64,000 bases of DNA from positions 806,001 to 870,000 of the forward strand of contig CAVSLM010000001.1 of assembly GCA_963728895.1 (NCBI GenBank). Reading direction: 5' to 3'. Shown in pieces: positions 26,011 through 35,161 of the stretch. The notes under the pieces are model-generated. The model worked only from the letters and a program-made list of their open reading frames with translations. It had not been told where the DNA came from and made no database searches. The first letter of the stretch is position 1. Each line of letters starts with the position of its first letter. The DNA is from CAVSLM01 sp963728895. GTDB taxonomy: Bacteria > Pseudomonadota > Gammaproteobacteria > JBBQDK01. The position numbers and the translations under genes were made by a program.

Positions 26011-27402
26011 TCATCCGTGCGGTTCCAGCGCGTACTTCTTGATGCGATAGCGCAGCGTCTCACGGGTCGTGCCGAGCGCGCGCGCGGTGGCCGTGACATT
26101 GAAGTGGTGGGTGCTGAGCGCCGTCTTGATGATGTAGCGATCCATGTCATCGAGCGCCATGCTGCCGTCGAGCGGAAGCACCAGCCGGTCGTCGTGCACT
26201 TCGGGGCGCCGCGCCGGTGTGGGGTCGGCCGCGCCCAGCTGCAGCCATTCGCCGGGAAACACCTCGCCCTCTGCGAACAGCACGCAGCGCTCGACCACGT
26301 TGCGCAGCTCGCGTACGTTGCCCGGCCAGGCGTGGGCGCGCAACTGCTCCCACACGGAGGGCGGCACGACCCGCACCCGCTTGCCGGCCTTGGCGTTGAA
26401 CTCCGCGATGAACAGCGGCACCAGGTCCTCCAGATCCTGAAGCCGCTTGTGCAGCGGCGGCAGGTCCAGGCGAAACACGCTCAGGCGGTGGTAGAGGTCG
26501 CGGCGGAACGTGCCCTGTTCCACGCGCGCCTCGAGTCCGCGATTGGTGGCGGCCAGTACCTGGGTGTCGACGCGAATCTCGCGATCGCCCCCCAGACGGC
26601 GCAGGCTGCGATCCTCTATGGCCTTGAGGAGCTTCGATTGCAGATCGAGATCCATTTCCCCGATCTCGTCCAGGAACAACGTCCCGCCGTGCGCCTGTTC
26701 CATCAGTCCGCGGCGCCTGCCCTTGGCGCCGGTGAAAGCGCCCGCCTCGTGGCCGAAGAGCTCCGACTCCAGCAGCTCGCGCGGCAGTGCCGCACAGTTG
26801 ATCTCGACCAGCGGACCGTCCGCACGCGTGCCGGCATGATGGAGGATGCGCGCGGCGAGCCCTTTGCCGGTTCCCGTCTCGCCGCTGATCACCAGCGTGC
26901 TGAACGGAACACGCGTCAGCTTGGTGAGCATCTGGCGCACCTGCTGTGCGGCCGTGCTGCGCCCGACGAAAGTGTCGAGGGTGTATCTGCGGGTGCGGGC
27001 GGCCGTCTCCTCGCGCAGGCGCCGCTGGGCGCGGGCACTGCGCGCCGCGCTGGCCACGACGAGGTCCAGGCGTCCCTGATCGCAGGGTTTCTCCAGAAAG
27101 TCCACTGCGCCGAGGCGCAGCGCGCGCACCGATTCCGGTACACCGCCATAGGCCGTGAGAAATACCCATTCGCCGCCGATCTGGCGCTGCTGTGCGCGTT
27201 CGAGAAGATCGAGTGCATTGCCGTCGGGCAGGCTCATGTCCGACAACACGACGAGGGGGCCGAGGTCCTCGTGCATCAGGGCCTGTTCGGCCTCGGCCAG
27301 GGTGGGCGCCAGAAACACTTCCCAGCCGAGCCGCCGGTAATGGCGCGTCAGCTCCGAACCCACCAGCGGCTCGTCCTCGATCACCAACAGCGTGTCAGCC
27401 AT
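26011..27402 (-). CDS. NtrC-family sigma-54-dependent response regulator
   Basis: A 463-residue activator. The receiver (residues ~5-115) has Asp10 and phospho-acceptor Asp55 (VVLSDMSLPDG), FLTAYGG and FLEKP. The sigma-54 AAA+ domain has GETGTGKG, the sigma-54-contacting loop GAFTGAKGRR, TLFLDEIGEMDL and a WPGNVREL box. The C-terminus is a Fis-type helix-turn-helix (TATARALGTTRETLRYRIKKY). ATG 27402 lies inside the kinase gene (8-base overlap), so the two are co-translated. Target genes are not shown by the sequence; the nearby sigma-54-like site suggests the HtrA gene as one candidate. Confidence 0.92.
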   Translation of the reverse strand: MADTLLVIEDEPLVGSELTRHYRRLGWEVFLAPTLAEAEQALMHEDLGPLVVLSDMSLPDGNALDLLERAQQRQIGGEWVFLTAYGGVPESVRALRLGAVDFLEKPCDQGRLDLVVASAARSARAQRRLREETAARTRRYTLDTFVGRSTAAQQVRQMLTKLTRVPFSTLVISGETGTGKGLAARILHHAGTRADGPLVEINCAALPRELLESELFGHEAGAFTGAKGRRRGLMEQAHGGTLFLDEIGEMDLDLQSKLLKAIEDRSLRRLGGDREIRVDTQVLAATNRGLEARVEQGTFRRDLYHRLSVFRLDLPPLHKRLQDLEDLVPLFIAEFNAKAGKRVRVVPPSVWEQLRAHAWPGNVRELRNVVERCVLFAEGEVFPGEWLQLGAADPTPARRPEVHDDRLVLPLDGSMALDDMDRYIIKTALSTHHFNVTATARALGTTRETLRYRIKKYALEPHG

Positions 27403-28207
27403 GCGCCAGGCACGACAGGGTGAGGACGGCACAGGCGCCACGCGGAATGCGGTTCGACAGCTGCAGCTCGCCGTCCCACTGGAAGGCGAAGCGCCGTGCG
27501 CCGGCCAGCCCGAAGCCCGGTCCGCCGTCGCGCCCGGCGGTGGGCGGGCGGGCGCCCGAGCGCAGGATTTCGGGCGGGAAGCCCGGACCGTCATCTTCCA
27601 CCGTGAGCTCGAGCCGCTCGCCCTGTGCCTCGACGCGCACGTGGATTTCACCCGGATCGTCGCCGATCGCCTGGACCGCGTTCAGCACCAGATCGAGCAG
27701 GACCTGGCGAAACTGCACCTCGGGCAGATCGCAGACCCCGACCCGAATCTCCTGTTCGAGCCGTACGCAGTCCGGGACCTGATGGCGCACCAGCGCCAGG
27801 ACCTCCGAAACCGCTCCGGACAGCTGCACCTGCGCCAGCGGCTGAGGCGTGGGTCGCGCCTGCTCCAGCTGTCCCGTGAGCAGGTGGCTCACGCGTTTCA
27901 GCTCGCCAAGCACCAGGTCCAGCCGCTCCGCCTGGTCGGGAACGGTGATTTCGCGCCGCAGGTTCACCAGTGCCATCTGCATGCCGGCAAGGGGATTGCG
28001 CAGCTCGTGTGCAAGGCCCGCGGCCATCTCGCCCACCGCTGCCCGCTGCCGCGCGCGCGCCAGCTCCTCGTGCCGGCTGAGCAGCGTGCGGATGTCGTTA
28101 CGCCTCTGGGAGTCGAGGGATTTCCGGGACTGACAGGGCTCGGGTCGCGTGGTTCGGCTCACACCCAGATTGTAGTTGGCCGCGCGCCGGGTAGCCCGAA
28201 AGCGCAC
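27395..28207 (-). CDS. sensor histidine kinase lacking a sensor domain
   Basis: A 270-residue kinase. The phospho-acceptor is His67 in MAAGLAHELRNPLAGM. The N box is LDLVLNAVQAI, the G1 box EDDGPGFPPEIL, and a G2-like GGPGFGLAGARR follows. Only ~60 residues precede the H-box, with no membrane segment and no PAS domain, so the usual sensor part is missing. The start used is GTG 28207; GTG 28162 is an alternative. Just upstream lie a REP pair and an IS remnant, so loss of the 5' end by rearrangement is possible. It is the partner of the NtrC-type regulator. Confidence 0.82.
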   Translation of the reverse strand: MRFRATRRAANYNLGVSRTTRPEPCQSRKSLDSQRRNDIRTLLSRHEELARARQRAAVGEMAAGLAHELRNPLAGMQMALVNLRREITVPDQAERLDLVLGELKRVSHLLTGQLEQARPTPQPLAQVQLSGAVSEVLALVRHQVPDCVRLEQEIRVGVCDLPEVQFRQVLLDLVLNAVQAIGDDPGEIHVRVEAQGERLELTVEDDGPGFPPEILRSGARPPTAGRDGGPGFGLAGARRFAFQWDGELQLSNRIPRGACAVLTLSCLAHG

Positions 28208-28271
28208 CTGGCGCGCAACTGCTAAGTGTAGTGGTGCACTCTTGACGAGACATTTGAGCCTTCACATGGAG

Positions 28272-28482
28272 GTAGGGCGGATAAGCGCAGCGCATCCGCC
28301 ATTCATGATCGGCCGGCGTCATGAGTGCACGAAGCCGTTTCGCTCCCGTCGAGTTTCTCGTGCTGGGTGGATCGCGAAGGGGATCAGGCGTCGCGGGAAT
28401 CAGGGAGGCAATGGGCGTCCCGGAGCCGGATTTTGAACCAGAAGTGGCTGGGTGGCGGATGCGCTGCGCTTATCCGCCCTAC
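28272..28482. repeat. inverted REP pair (REPIN-like element)
   Basis: A 30-base string starting GTAGGGCGGATAAGCGCAGC at 28272-28301 recurs as an exact inverse at 28453-28482. The repeat itself is internally palindromic (GGCGGAT...ATCCGCC). The 151-base centre has no gene. GTAGGGCGGATAAGC-type repeats are scattered through many proteobacterial genomes and are thought to be moved by REP-associated transposases. Confidence 0.75.
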
Positions 28483-28519
28483 ATCCATCGAATGCGCGAA
28501 CGTCTCATCAAGACCAGTA

Positions 28520-29194
28520 CTCCGTAAAAAAGTACTTCCGTATAAATAGTTAGCATTATTTGTTAAGGTGACGTCGCGATCAAGGGGAGGATTGATCGGA
28601 TGACGCCACTGTCATTGCAATTGCAGCCCTCGGAGCTGGAACAGATTCGGTAGCGGCTGGCGATCGAGGAGCCGCGGGTGATCCGACGAGCGAACATTCT
28701 GAACTGTCTGCACCTGGGGTACGTGTCCTCGCAGATCGCGCAGATTCTGAATGTCGGTCCGAAGACGGTGACGAACGTGGGAACGCCTACCTGGAGGGTG
28801 GGCTGGAGAGCGCGCTGTTTGACGAAGAGCGAGCGGGCCGGGCCGATGATTGACTTTGATGATCGGGTAACGCCACCCACGGCCGTGAGATGCTGCAGCA
28901 GCACCTGGGCGAAGAGATGGCGAAGCAGATCTGGGATCGATTTGAAATTCACCACACGCCCGTGCACGCCCGTTGTCTCAATCAGGCGGAGATTGCCATC
29001 GGCATGTACTCGAGACAGTGCCTGGGCGATGGTCGCGTCGGGGACCTGCAGACTCTGAAGAGAAAGACTGGCGCCTGGAACAAAGCGGCGAACAAACACC
29101 GGCAGGTGATCCAATGGCGCTTCACCAAGGCCAAAGCGCGCAAGAGCATGGGGTATCAACAGTGAGACCATGCGGAAAAACTTTTCTGACGGGG
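28520..29194 (+). mobile_element. degenerate IS630-family insertion sequence with both ends
   Basis: Left end CTCCGTAAAAAAGTACTTCC and right end (read inward) CCCCGTCAGAAAAGTTTTTC are imperfect inverted repeats. Each is flanked by a TA dinucleotide (28518-28519 and 29195-29196), the target duplicated by IS630/Tc1-type elements. At 675 bp it is shorter than a full IS630 element (about 1.1 kb), because the middle of the transposase gene is gone. The right end stops three bases short of the transaldolase stop codon. Confidence 0.8.
28600..29165 (+). pseudogene. IS630-family transposase remnant
   Basis: The N-terminal helix-turn-helix part is readable from ATG 28600 (VIRRANILNCLHLGYVSSQI, AQILNVGPKTVTNV) but contains an internal stop (TAG after EQIR) and a frameshift near 28780. 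The C-terminal DDE end is readable from about 28880: GREMLQQHLGEEMAKQIWDRFEI, HTPVHARCLNQAEIAI, GAWNKAANKHRQVIQWRFT. The region with the first two catalytic aspartates is deleted (about 28850-28870). The element cannot transpose on its own. Confidence 0.8.
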
Positions 29195-29196
29195 TA

Positions 29197-30336
29197 CTAG
29201 GCGTTGCCATGCGGATCCTGGCGCATGCGCTCCAGCGTGGCCAGGAGCTCGCGGAACGGTTGTTGAAACTTTTCCACACCCTCCTGTTCCAGCGCCTCGT
29301 CGATTTCCCGCAGGTCGACGCCCACCTCCAGCAGTCTGCGCAGCACCTCGCCCGAATGCGCCGCGGCCGAGTCGAGGCGCGCGGCAGGAGAGCCGTGGTC
29401 GCGGTAGGCATCCAGGGTAGCCATGGGCATGGTGCTGACGGTTTGACTGCCGATGAGCGCGTCGACGTACTTGACGTCGCTGTAGGCAGGGTCCTTGGTA
29501 CTGGTGCTGGCCCACAGCAGGCGCTGCGGCCGGGCGCCGCGGGCGGCGAGCGCCGCCCATCGTTCCGACTGCAGGGTCTCGCGAAAGCGCCGGTAGGCCT
29601 GACCGGCGCTGGCGATGGCGGTCTGGCCGCGCAGCGCACGTGCCGCTTCGGTGCGGGCAGCGTCACGTTCTTCGGCGATACCGTCGAGCACCGCATCGAC
29701 CTTGGCGTCAATGCGGCTGAGAAAGAAACTTGCGACGGAGGCGATGCCGTCGATGGGCTCGCCGTTGTGCAGGCGCTCGTCGAGGCCGCGCAGATACGCG
29801 CCGATGACTTCGACGTACCGACCGACCGAGAAGATCAGCGTGACGTTGATGTTGATGCCGGCACCGATCAGGCGCGCGATCGCGGGAAGCCCCGGGCGCG
29901 TGGCCGGTACCTTGATCATGACGTTGGGCCGTTCCAGCAGGCGCCACAGGCGCCGCGCCTCCGACACGGTCGCTTCGGTGTCCAGGGCGAGGAACGGGGA
30001 GACCTCCAGGCTGACGTAGCCATCGGCGCCCGCAGTGCGGTCGAAAACCGGAAGGAACAGGTCCGCAGCCTTGCGCATGTCATAGATCGCCAGGCGTTCG
30101 TACATTTCCTCGGCAGCCGCGCCGCGGCGTGCCAGCTCGACGATGGCGGGACGGTACTCGGCGCTCCCGGCAATGGCCTGCTTGAAGATCGCCGGGTTGG
30201 AGGTGAGGCCGTCCAGGCCGTCCTCCGAAATGAGGTATTGCAACGTGCCGTCCTCCAGGATGCGCCGTTCGATATGATCGAGCCAGGTGCTCTGACCGAA
30301 CTGCTTCAACTGACGCAACGGGCTCTGCGCATGCAT
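29197..30336 (-). CDS. tal: transaldolase
   Basis: A 379-residue transaldolase of the longer (cyanobacterial/actinobacterial-like) branch. Signatures are GLTSNPAIFKQAI and NVMIKVPATRPG with the Schiff-base Lys142. NINVTLIFSVGRYVEVIGAYL, KVDAVLDG and LLWASTSTKDPAYSDVKYVDALIG follow. It swaps three-carbon units in the pentose phosphate pathway and so complements zwf and the transketolase at the window's right end. ATG 30336 has GAGGAG 6 bases upstream and is preferred over upstream in-frame starts. The IS630 remnant begins three bases past the stop TAG, so the C-terminal codons may have been altered, but length is normal. Confidence 0.93.
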   Translation of the reverse strand: MHAQSPLRQLKQFGQSTWLDHIERRILEDGTLQYLISEDGLDGLTSNPAIFKQAIAGSAEYRPAIVELARRGAAAEEMYERLAIYDMRKAADLFLPVFDRTAGADGYVSLEVSPFLALDTEATVSEARRLWRLLERPNVMIKVPATRPGLPAIARLIGAGININVTLIFSVGRYVEVIGAYLRGLDERLHNGEPIDGIASVASFFLSRIDAKVDAVLDGIAEERDAARTEAARALRGQTAIASAGQAYRRFRETLQSERWAALAARGARPQRLLWASTSTKDPAYSDVKYVDALIGSQTVSTMPMATLDAYRDHGSPAARLDSAAAHSGEVLRRLLEVGVDLREIDEALEQEGVEKFQQPFRELLATLERMRQDPHGNA

Positions 30337-30890
30337 GTGGGGCTCCTCGGACATACCCGCAGCCAGTGTGGGGCGGAGTACCACGCGCCGCCGGTGGGCG
30401 GGACTGTTGCTGTGATCTGCCCGTGGCGACCGGGCATTCTTGGCGGAACGGGCCGCCTTTGTTTGCTATGCGCGCAAGTCCTGTGCCACTCGCCCGGTTG
30501 TGGGCGGCCCGCGACCATGGGCACCGGCCGGTCGGCCAAGCCGGTATCGAGGCGGACAAATTCCCGCGACCCAACGCACAGCGCGCGGCGCGAACTGTCA
30601 GCGCATGGGTACCTGCGGGCGATCGGCGCCGAGATTCCTGGTGGATTATCCCCTTCCTGGCGCATATCCACCGTGAAACAGCGCGTTGCGCAGGAGGTGG
30701 CGGGGGCGGCCTTTTTCCGGGACGGCGTGGCCTCACGGTGCAGCGATGCACCCGCGGCCGGCCGGCTGCGGTTCGCAGCTTCTTCGGCGCTGTTGCGGGA
30801 TTCGCGCCCGCCCGTGTTGGCCGCGGGCGCGGCTCGTCGGTGCCCCGCGGTCTGATCAACCCTGCCCCGACATCGCGGCCCGCGCCGGTC
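30337..30890. other. intergenic region upstream of transaldolase
   Basis: About 550 bases of GC-rich DNA with no gene, RNA or clear repeat that I can support. It should hold the tal promoter. Confidence 0.5.
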
Positions 30891-31904
30891 TCAGCCGGCC
30901 TTGTGACGGCCCTGGCCCAATGCCACCAGGCGGTGCGCCCAACGTCCCGTGGACCACAGAAACACCGGCGCTCCGGCGATGAGATACCAATAGAATGTGA
31001 CGAAGCGCCAGGCGAGCAGCGCCGTCGCGGTGGTCGCGGTATCGAGCTGGGAGCCGAGAATGGCGCTGAAACCGATCTCCACGCCGCCCCCGCCCCCTGG
31101 TAGAAAAGTGGCCATGCCGGCGAACAGCAGCAACTGTTGCACGACGAATAGATAGGACCACGCAACCGGATGGCCGATGGTCGAGAGCAGGATCGGCAGC
31201 ATGCTGTAGCGCAGCATCCAATGGGCCACGCAGAACATGTACACCAGTGCCATGCGCCGCGGACCCATTCCGAGCAACACGCGCACGCTGCGACGGAACT
31301 GGATGATCGATCGGGCGAGTCGAAAGCGGGTGCGCCGCAGGCGCGGAAAGTGATGCAGCAGCCGCCCGAACCAGAGAATCACCGGCCGGTAGTGGTGCAG
31401 CAACAGGCCGAGGGCCGCGAGCCCGGCCAGTAACAGGGCCACGGTCACGCCTGCGACGCGCAGCGGATGGTCGAGCCCGCCGTCCACGGCATAGAGCAGT
31501 GCCGCAATCGGCACGGCGGTGGAGAAAAACACCAGGTCGACGAGCTTGTCAATCGCGACCAGTGCGGCGCCGCGCGAGACCCGCAGACCGCGCTGCGACA
31601 GCAGCAGCAGGTAAGTCGCCCACTCGCCGGTCGCGGCCGGCGTGGCGACACCGGCGAACTCCGCCGAAATCACCGTGACCACCGCCCGGCGGAAGGGGAG
31701 GGGCACGCCGAGACTGCAAGCCAGCAGGCGCACCCTTCCTGCATTGCACATCCAGCCTATGCCCACCATTCCCAACAGGAGCGGGAATACCCAAAGCGGA
31801 ATGCGCGCCAGACCGGAAATGCTGTCGAGCCCGCCGTAGAGGAGGGGAACCCCGAAACTGAGCACGAGGCTCACGATGATCAGGAGCGACCAGGGCTTGC
31901 GCAT
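30891..31904 (-). CDS. integral membrane protein, LPG-synthase TM / UPF0104 family
   Basis: A 337-residue protein of about eight membrane helices matching the family of the membrane part of lysylphosphatidylglycerol synthase (also called AglD2/YbhN-like). Family strings include ISAEFAGVATPAATGEWATYLLL, AIDKLVDLVFF and LLLFAGMATFLPGGGGGVEIGFSA, the last with the typical P-G-G-x-G-x-x-E loop. Related proteins flip or modify lipid-linked substrates; the substrate here is unknown. ATG 31904 (MRKPWSLLIIV) is chosen over an upstream in-frame start because it opens directly into helix 1. Confidence 0.8.
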   Translation of the reverse strand: MRKPWSLLIIVSLVLSFGVPLLYGGLDSISGLARIPLWVFPLLLGMVGIGWMCNAGRVRLLACSLGVPLPFRRAVVTVISAEFAGVATPAATGEWATYLLLLSQRGLRVSRGAALVAIDKLVDLVFFSTAVPIAALLYAVDGGLDHPLRVAGVTVALLLAGLAALGLLLHHYRPVILWFGRLLHHFPRLRRTRFRLARSIIQFRRSVRVLLGMGPRRMALVYMFCVAHWMLRYSMLPILLSTIGHPVAWSYLFVVQQLLLFAGMATFLPGGGGGVEIGFSAILGSQLDTATTATALLAWRFVTFYWYLIAGAPVFLWSTGRWAHRLVALGQGRHKAG

Positions 31905-32153
31905 TTCGCTTGCGGTTCGCCTTTTCTTTGCCGCCCGGGCGGGGCGGGCGTGCACGTAAGCGGAACAGCAACGGACGCCGTTGCGTCAGCACCGGCGCCC
32001 CGTCGGCGGGACTGCAGCGCTATGCGCAGGCCGCCGCGACCATGGGCATCCACGCCTGTTTGCGCGGGGTGCAAGTGTAGCGGATCGGCCTGCCGGCAGC
32101 GACTGCCCGGGCGTGTGCCGCGCAGGCGCCATGCGCCGGCCGGTTGCGGGTAG

Positions 32154-33323
32154 TCAGTCGCGCCGCAGCCGCTCGTTCACGGCAATGGGTGTCGGGAAGC
32201 GCAGCATGGTGACGTACGAAGAGACGATGAAGCTGATCAGCGTCGCCGTCTGGATGAGGTACGAGCTCGGCTTGCCGATCACCGACGCCTTCACGGCCAC
32301 CACGGCAATCAACAGGGCGAATTCGCTGATCTGCCCCAGGCGAACGCCGATCTCCCAGGACAGCTGAGGCGACTCTCCGGCCCTCATCAGCAGGATCCGG
32401 AACACCACCGGTTTCGCCACCATCATCAACAGCGCCAGAACCGTGGCGGGGAGCAGCACTTGCGGCAGAGCGGGTAGCTCGAAGCTCGCGCCGAGCGAGA
32501 AGAAGAACATGATCAGGAAGAAGTCGCGCAACGGCCGCAGGTTCTCGGCGATGAACCGCGCAATCGGGTGCGCGCCCATGGCGACCCCACCAACGAAGGC
32601 ACCGATCTCGTAGGACAGACCCAGCGCCTGGGCGGCCTGCGCCATGCCGAGGCACCAGCCGATCGAGACCAGGAACAGGAATTCCTGGATGGTATCGAAG
32701 CGCTGCAGGAGGTGCGTGAGCGCGTAGCGTTCGAATACAAACGCGAATCCCACCAGCACCGGAAGTCCGAGGATCGGCAGTGCCATCGATTCCGCTTCAC
32801 CACCGGCGTGGGACGCGCCTCCGATCAACAGCAGCATGACGATTGCGATCACGTCCTGCAGCAGGAGGATGCTGACGATCACCTGTCCCAGGTGGCGGTG
32901 ATGCAGTGCCGTGGTCGGCAGCAGCTTCAGCCCGATGATGGTGCTCGAGAACATCATGACGGCACCGATGACCGCGCTCTCCGTTGCGGTGTAGCCGAAG
33001 GCCAGCGCCACGGCACCACCGAGCACGGCGAAGGCGCAAGAGCTGCCCACGGTTACGGCGGTGGCTTCCCGCAGCATGCGCAGCAGTTGCTGGAAGGGCA
33101 GGTTGAGGCCGAGCAGGAACAGCAGAAAGATGATGCCGACGTGCCCGATCTGCTGGATGGTCGAGGGATCGGAGACCAGTTTGAAGCCCCACGGTCCGAG
33201 CAACCCGCCGACCGCGATGTAGGCCACCAGCAGTGACTGGCGCGCATAAAGGGCGAGGCCGGCGAGCACGCTTGCACCGACGAAGACCAGAAACAGCGAG
33301 AAGATGATCAGCTCGTCCTGCAC
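32154..33323 (-). CDS. CPA2-family cation/proton antiporter
   Basis: A 389-residue Kef/NapA-like transporter with about 12 helices. Family markers are ARQSLLVAYIAVGGLLGP, HVGIIFLLFLLGLNLPF, SAVIGAVMMFSSTIIGLKLL and SYEIGAFVGGVAMGAHP. The protein ends after the membrane domain; no TrkA-N (KTN) or UspA domain follows, so nucleotide gating of the Kef type is not expected. GTG 33323 is chosen because hydrophobic sequence starts there; the upstream in-frame stretch has unlikely composition. It probably exchanges Na+ or K+ for H+. It has no operon partner. Confidence 0.87.
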   Translation of the reverse strand: MQDELIIFSLFLVFVGASVLAGLALYARQSLLVAYIAVGGLLGPWGFKLVSDPSTIQQIGHVGIIFLLFLLGLNLPFQQLLRMLREATAVTVGSSCAFAVLGGAVALAFGYTATESAVIGAVMMFSSTIIGLKLLPTTALHHRHLGQVIVSILLLQDVIAIVMLLLIGGASHAGGEAESMALPILGLPVLVGFAFVFERYALTHLLQRFDTIQEFLFLVSIGWCLGMAQAAQALGLSYEIGAFVGGVAMGAHPIARFIAENLRPLRDFFLIMFFFSLGASFELPALPQVLLPATVLALLMMVAKPVVFRILLMRAGESPQLSWEIGVRLGQISEFALLIAVVAVKASVIGKPSSYLIQTATLISFIVSSYVTMLRFPTPIAVNERLRRD

Positions 33324-33677
33324 CGGCGCCGAATCCGTGTCCTCGTCCGGGCGTTGCCGTGTGCCGGACCTGGAGTGCCAGGAGCCCGCGCGGCGCAGCT
33401 GCCCGTCGCACGATCGAAGGGAAATGGCCGCGGCCCCCGAAAGGTGCTCTCTCCAAGCCGCGACCATGGTACGCCCTCGGGTACCACAACGCACCCGTGG
33501 CGGCGCGGAGGCGGAGTGGACGTGCCCTGCACGTCGCAATACCGCCCAGGATCTCCCGGCAGTGCGCGCCGTGGCCGCAAGCTCCGCAAGGTCGACGCAA
33601 GCCGATGCATGGTGCCTGCGTGGACACAATGTTTCCGGGCGCGCGTCCGGAATTCACCGTGACGCGCACGGTCGCGC
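33324..33677. other. intergenic region between antiporter and sugar ABC ATPase genes
   Basis: About 350 bases with no supported gene or structured RNA. A short palindrome-like string TCCGGACGCGCGCCCGGA lies near 33637 (on either strand), of unknown meaning. Confidence 0.45.
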
Positions 33678-34811
33678 TCAGTTGGGCAAGGCGCCGCCGG
33701 CCGAATCGAACCAGTGAATGCGTCCGGTATCCACCGCCAGTCGTAGCGCCGCGCCCGGCTCGATCTCCCGCGTCCCGGGCAGACGCGCGATGAGCGGAGC
33801 GCCGACGGCCAGACTGCCCGCCCGCTCCGAAGTCCGTGGCAGCGAGAAATACACCAGCTGCTCATGTCCCAGGGATTCCACGGCCGTGACCTCTATGCAC
33901 GCTGCGGGTAGCTCCGGGCGCTGGTCGGGCCACGCAAAGCCTTCGGGACGGATGCCGGCGAGCACTTGCTCCCCTTCCTCGCCGATGGCCAACCGCTGCC
34001 CGGCCGCGTTGCCGGGGAGCGGCAGCAAGGTTCCTTCGAGCTCCAGTGTGAGTCCATCCGCTGTCCTGGCGACCCGGGCGCGAAACAGGTTCATCGCCGG
34101 GCTGCCCAGAAAGCCCGCCACGAACGCATTTGCGGGCCGCTGATAGATCTCTTGCGGAGCTCCCACCTGCTGCAGTCTGCCCTGGTGCAGCACTGCCACG
34201 CGCTGGCCGAGCGTCATGGCCTCCACCTGATCGTGCGTGACATACAGCGTCGTGGTGCCGGTGCGCCGTTGCAGGGCGGCGATTTCGCTCCGGATCTGTG
34301 CCCGCAGACCTGCATCCAGGTTGGACAGAGGCTCGTCCATCAGGAACACCGCAGGGTCGCGCACCAGCGCGCGGCCCATTGCAACGCGCTGGCGTTGGCC
34401 GCCGGAGAGTTGGCGCGGATGCTGCTCGAGCAGCGCCTCGATGTCCAGGGAGCGGGCGACGGCGGCCACACGGCTGCGGATCTCGCCCCGCTTGAGCCTG
34501 CGCATGCGCAACGGGAATTCGAGATTGGCGCGCACCGTCATGTGCGGGTAGAGCGCGTAGTTCTGGAACACCATGGCAACGTTGCGCTGCTGCGGCGGGC
34601 GGTCGTTGACGGTGCAGCCGTCGATCAGGATCTCGCCTGCGCTCGGCTGTTCCAGCCCGGCGACCAGGCGCAGAAGCGTCGACTTGCCGCAGCCCGAGGG
34701 CCCGAGGAGCACCAGCAGCTCGCCGTCGGCGACCTCGAGCGAGACGTCGGTGAGCGGCTGGGCACGGTTCGGATAGACCTTCGTCAGACGGTGCAGCGCA
34801 AGCGTGGCCAT
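33678..34811 (-). CDS. sugar ABC importer ATPase (MalK/UgpC-like)
   Basis: A 377-residue ATPase: Walker A GPSGCGKST, Q-loop FQNYALYPHMTV, signature LSGGQRQRVAMGRALVRDP, Walker B FLMDEPLSNLDA and H-loop YVTHDQVEAM. A C-terminal TOBE/regulatory domain of ~130 residues ends IHWFDSAGG. It matches CUT1-type sugar importers (maltose, trehalose, glycerol-3-phosphate and others). It probably powers the two permeases at 35457-37261, though a plus-strand gene and a gene relic lie between them. The substrate is not shown by sequence; nearby glucan enzymes favour an oligosaccharide. Confidence 0.9.
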   Translation of the reverse strand: MATLALHRLTKVYPNRAQPLTDVSLEVADGELLVLLGPSGCGKSTLLRLVAGLEQPSAGEILIDGCTVNDRPPQQRNVAMVFQNYALYPHMTVRANLEFPLRMRRLKRGEIRSRVAAVARSLDIEALLEQHPRQLSGGQRQRVAMGRALVRDPAVFLMDEPLSNLDAGLRAQIRSEIAALQRRTGTTTLYVTHDQVEAMTLGQRVAVLHQGRLQQVGAPQEIYQRPANAFVAGFLGSPAMNLFRARVARTADGLTLELEGTLLPLPGNAAGQRLAIGEEGEQVLAGIRPEGFAWPDQRPELPAACIEVTAVESLGHEQLVYFSLPRTSERAGSLAVGAPLIARLPGTREIEPGAALRLAVDTGRIHWFDSAGGALPN

Positions 34812-34849
34812 GAATCAGCTCCGATGGGGTGCGGCAACGAACACCTGCG

Positions 34850-35044
34850 TGCAGCGCCGCTGGCCGGATGCTCGAAGGCGATCCGCCCGTCGAGGCTGGT
34901 AATGAAGTTGGTGCAGGCCACGGGGCGGGAGGCACTGCCCGCACGATGCAGCGCCTGCTTCAGATACAATCCCTGCAGTGCCACCGGTGCAGCGCCCGGC
35001 GGGTACAGAGGCCACGGACTATCCTTGTGAGGGGATGCGGCCAT
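34850..35044 (-). pseudogene. fragment of a RibD-C/DHFR-like pyrimidine reductase
   Basis: From ATG 35044 the frame reads a short lead (WPLYPPGAAPVALQGLYLKQ), then CTNFITSLDGRIAFEHPASG. This is the N-terminus of RibD C-terminal-type reductases (typical YxNFxxSLDGRIA...xPxSG). The similarity stops at about 34850 and the frame runs uselessly into malK. Only ~60 of ~230 residues remain, so it is a gene relic left by a deletion next to malK. Confidence 0.6.
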
Positions 35045-35161
35045 GGTCGTGGGAGAATGCCCAGCGCAAGTGCGAGTGTCAATCTGCGCTGCCGGGGAAT
35101 GCTTCGCGGATCCGCGGATCCAGGGGCGCGGCTCGAACAACCAGAAGACGGAGATCATGTC

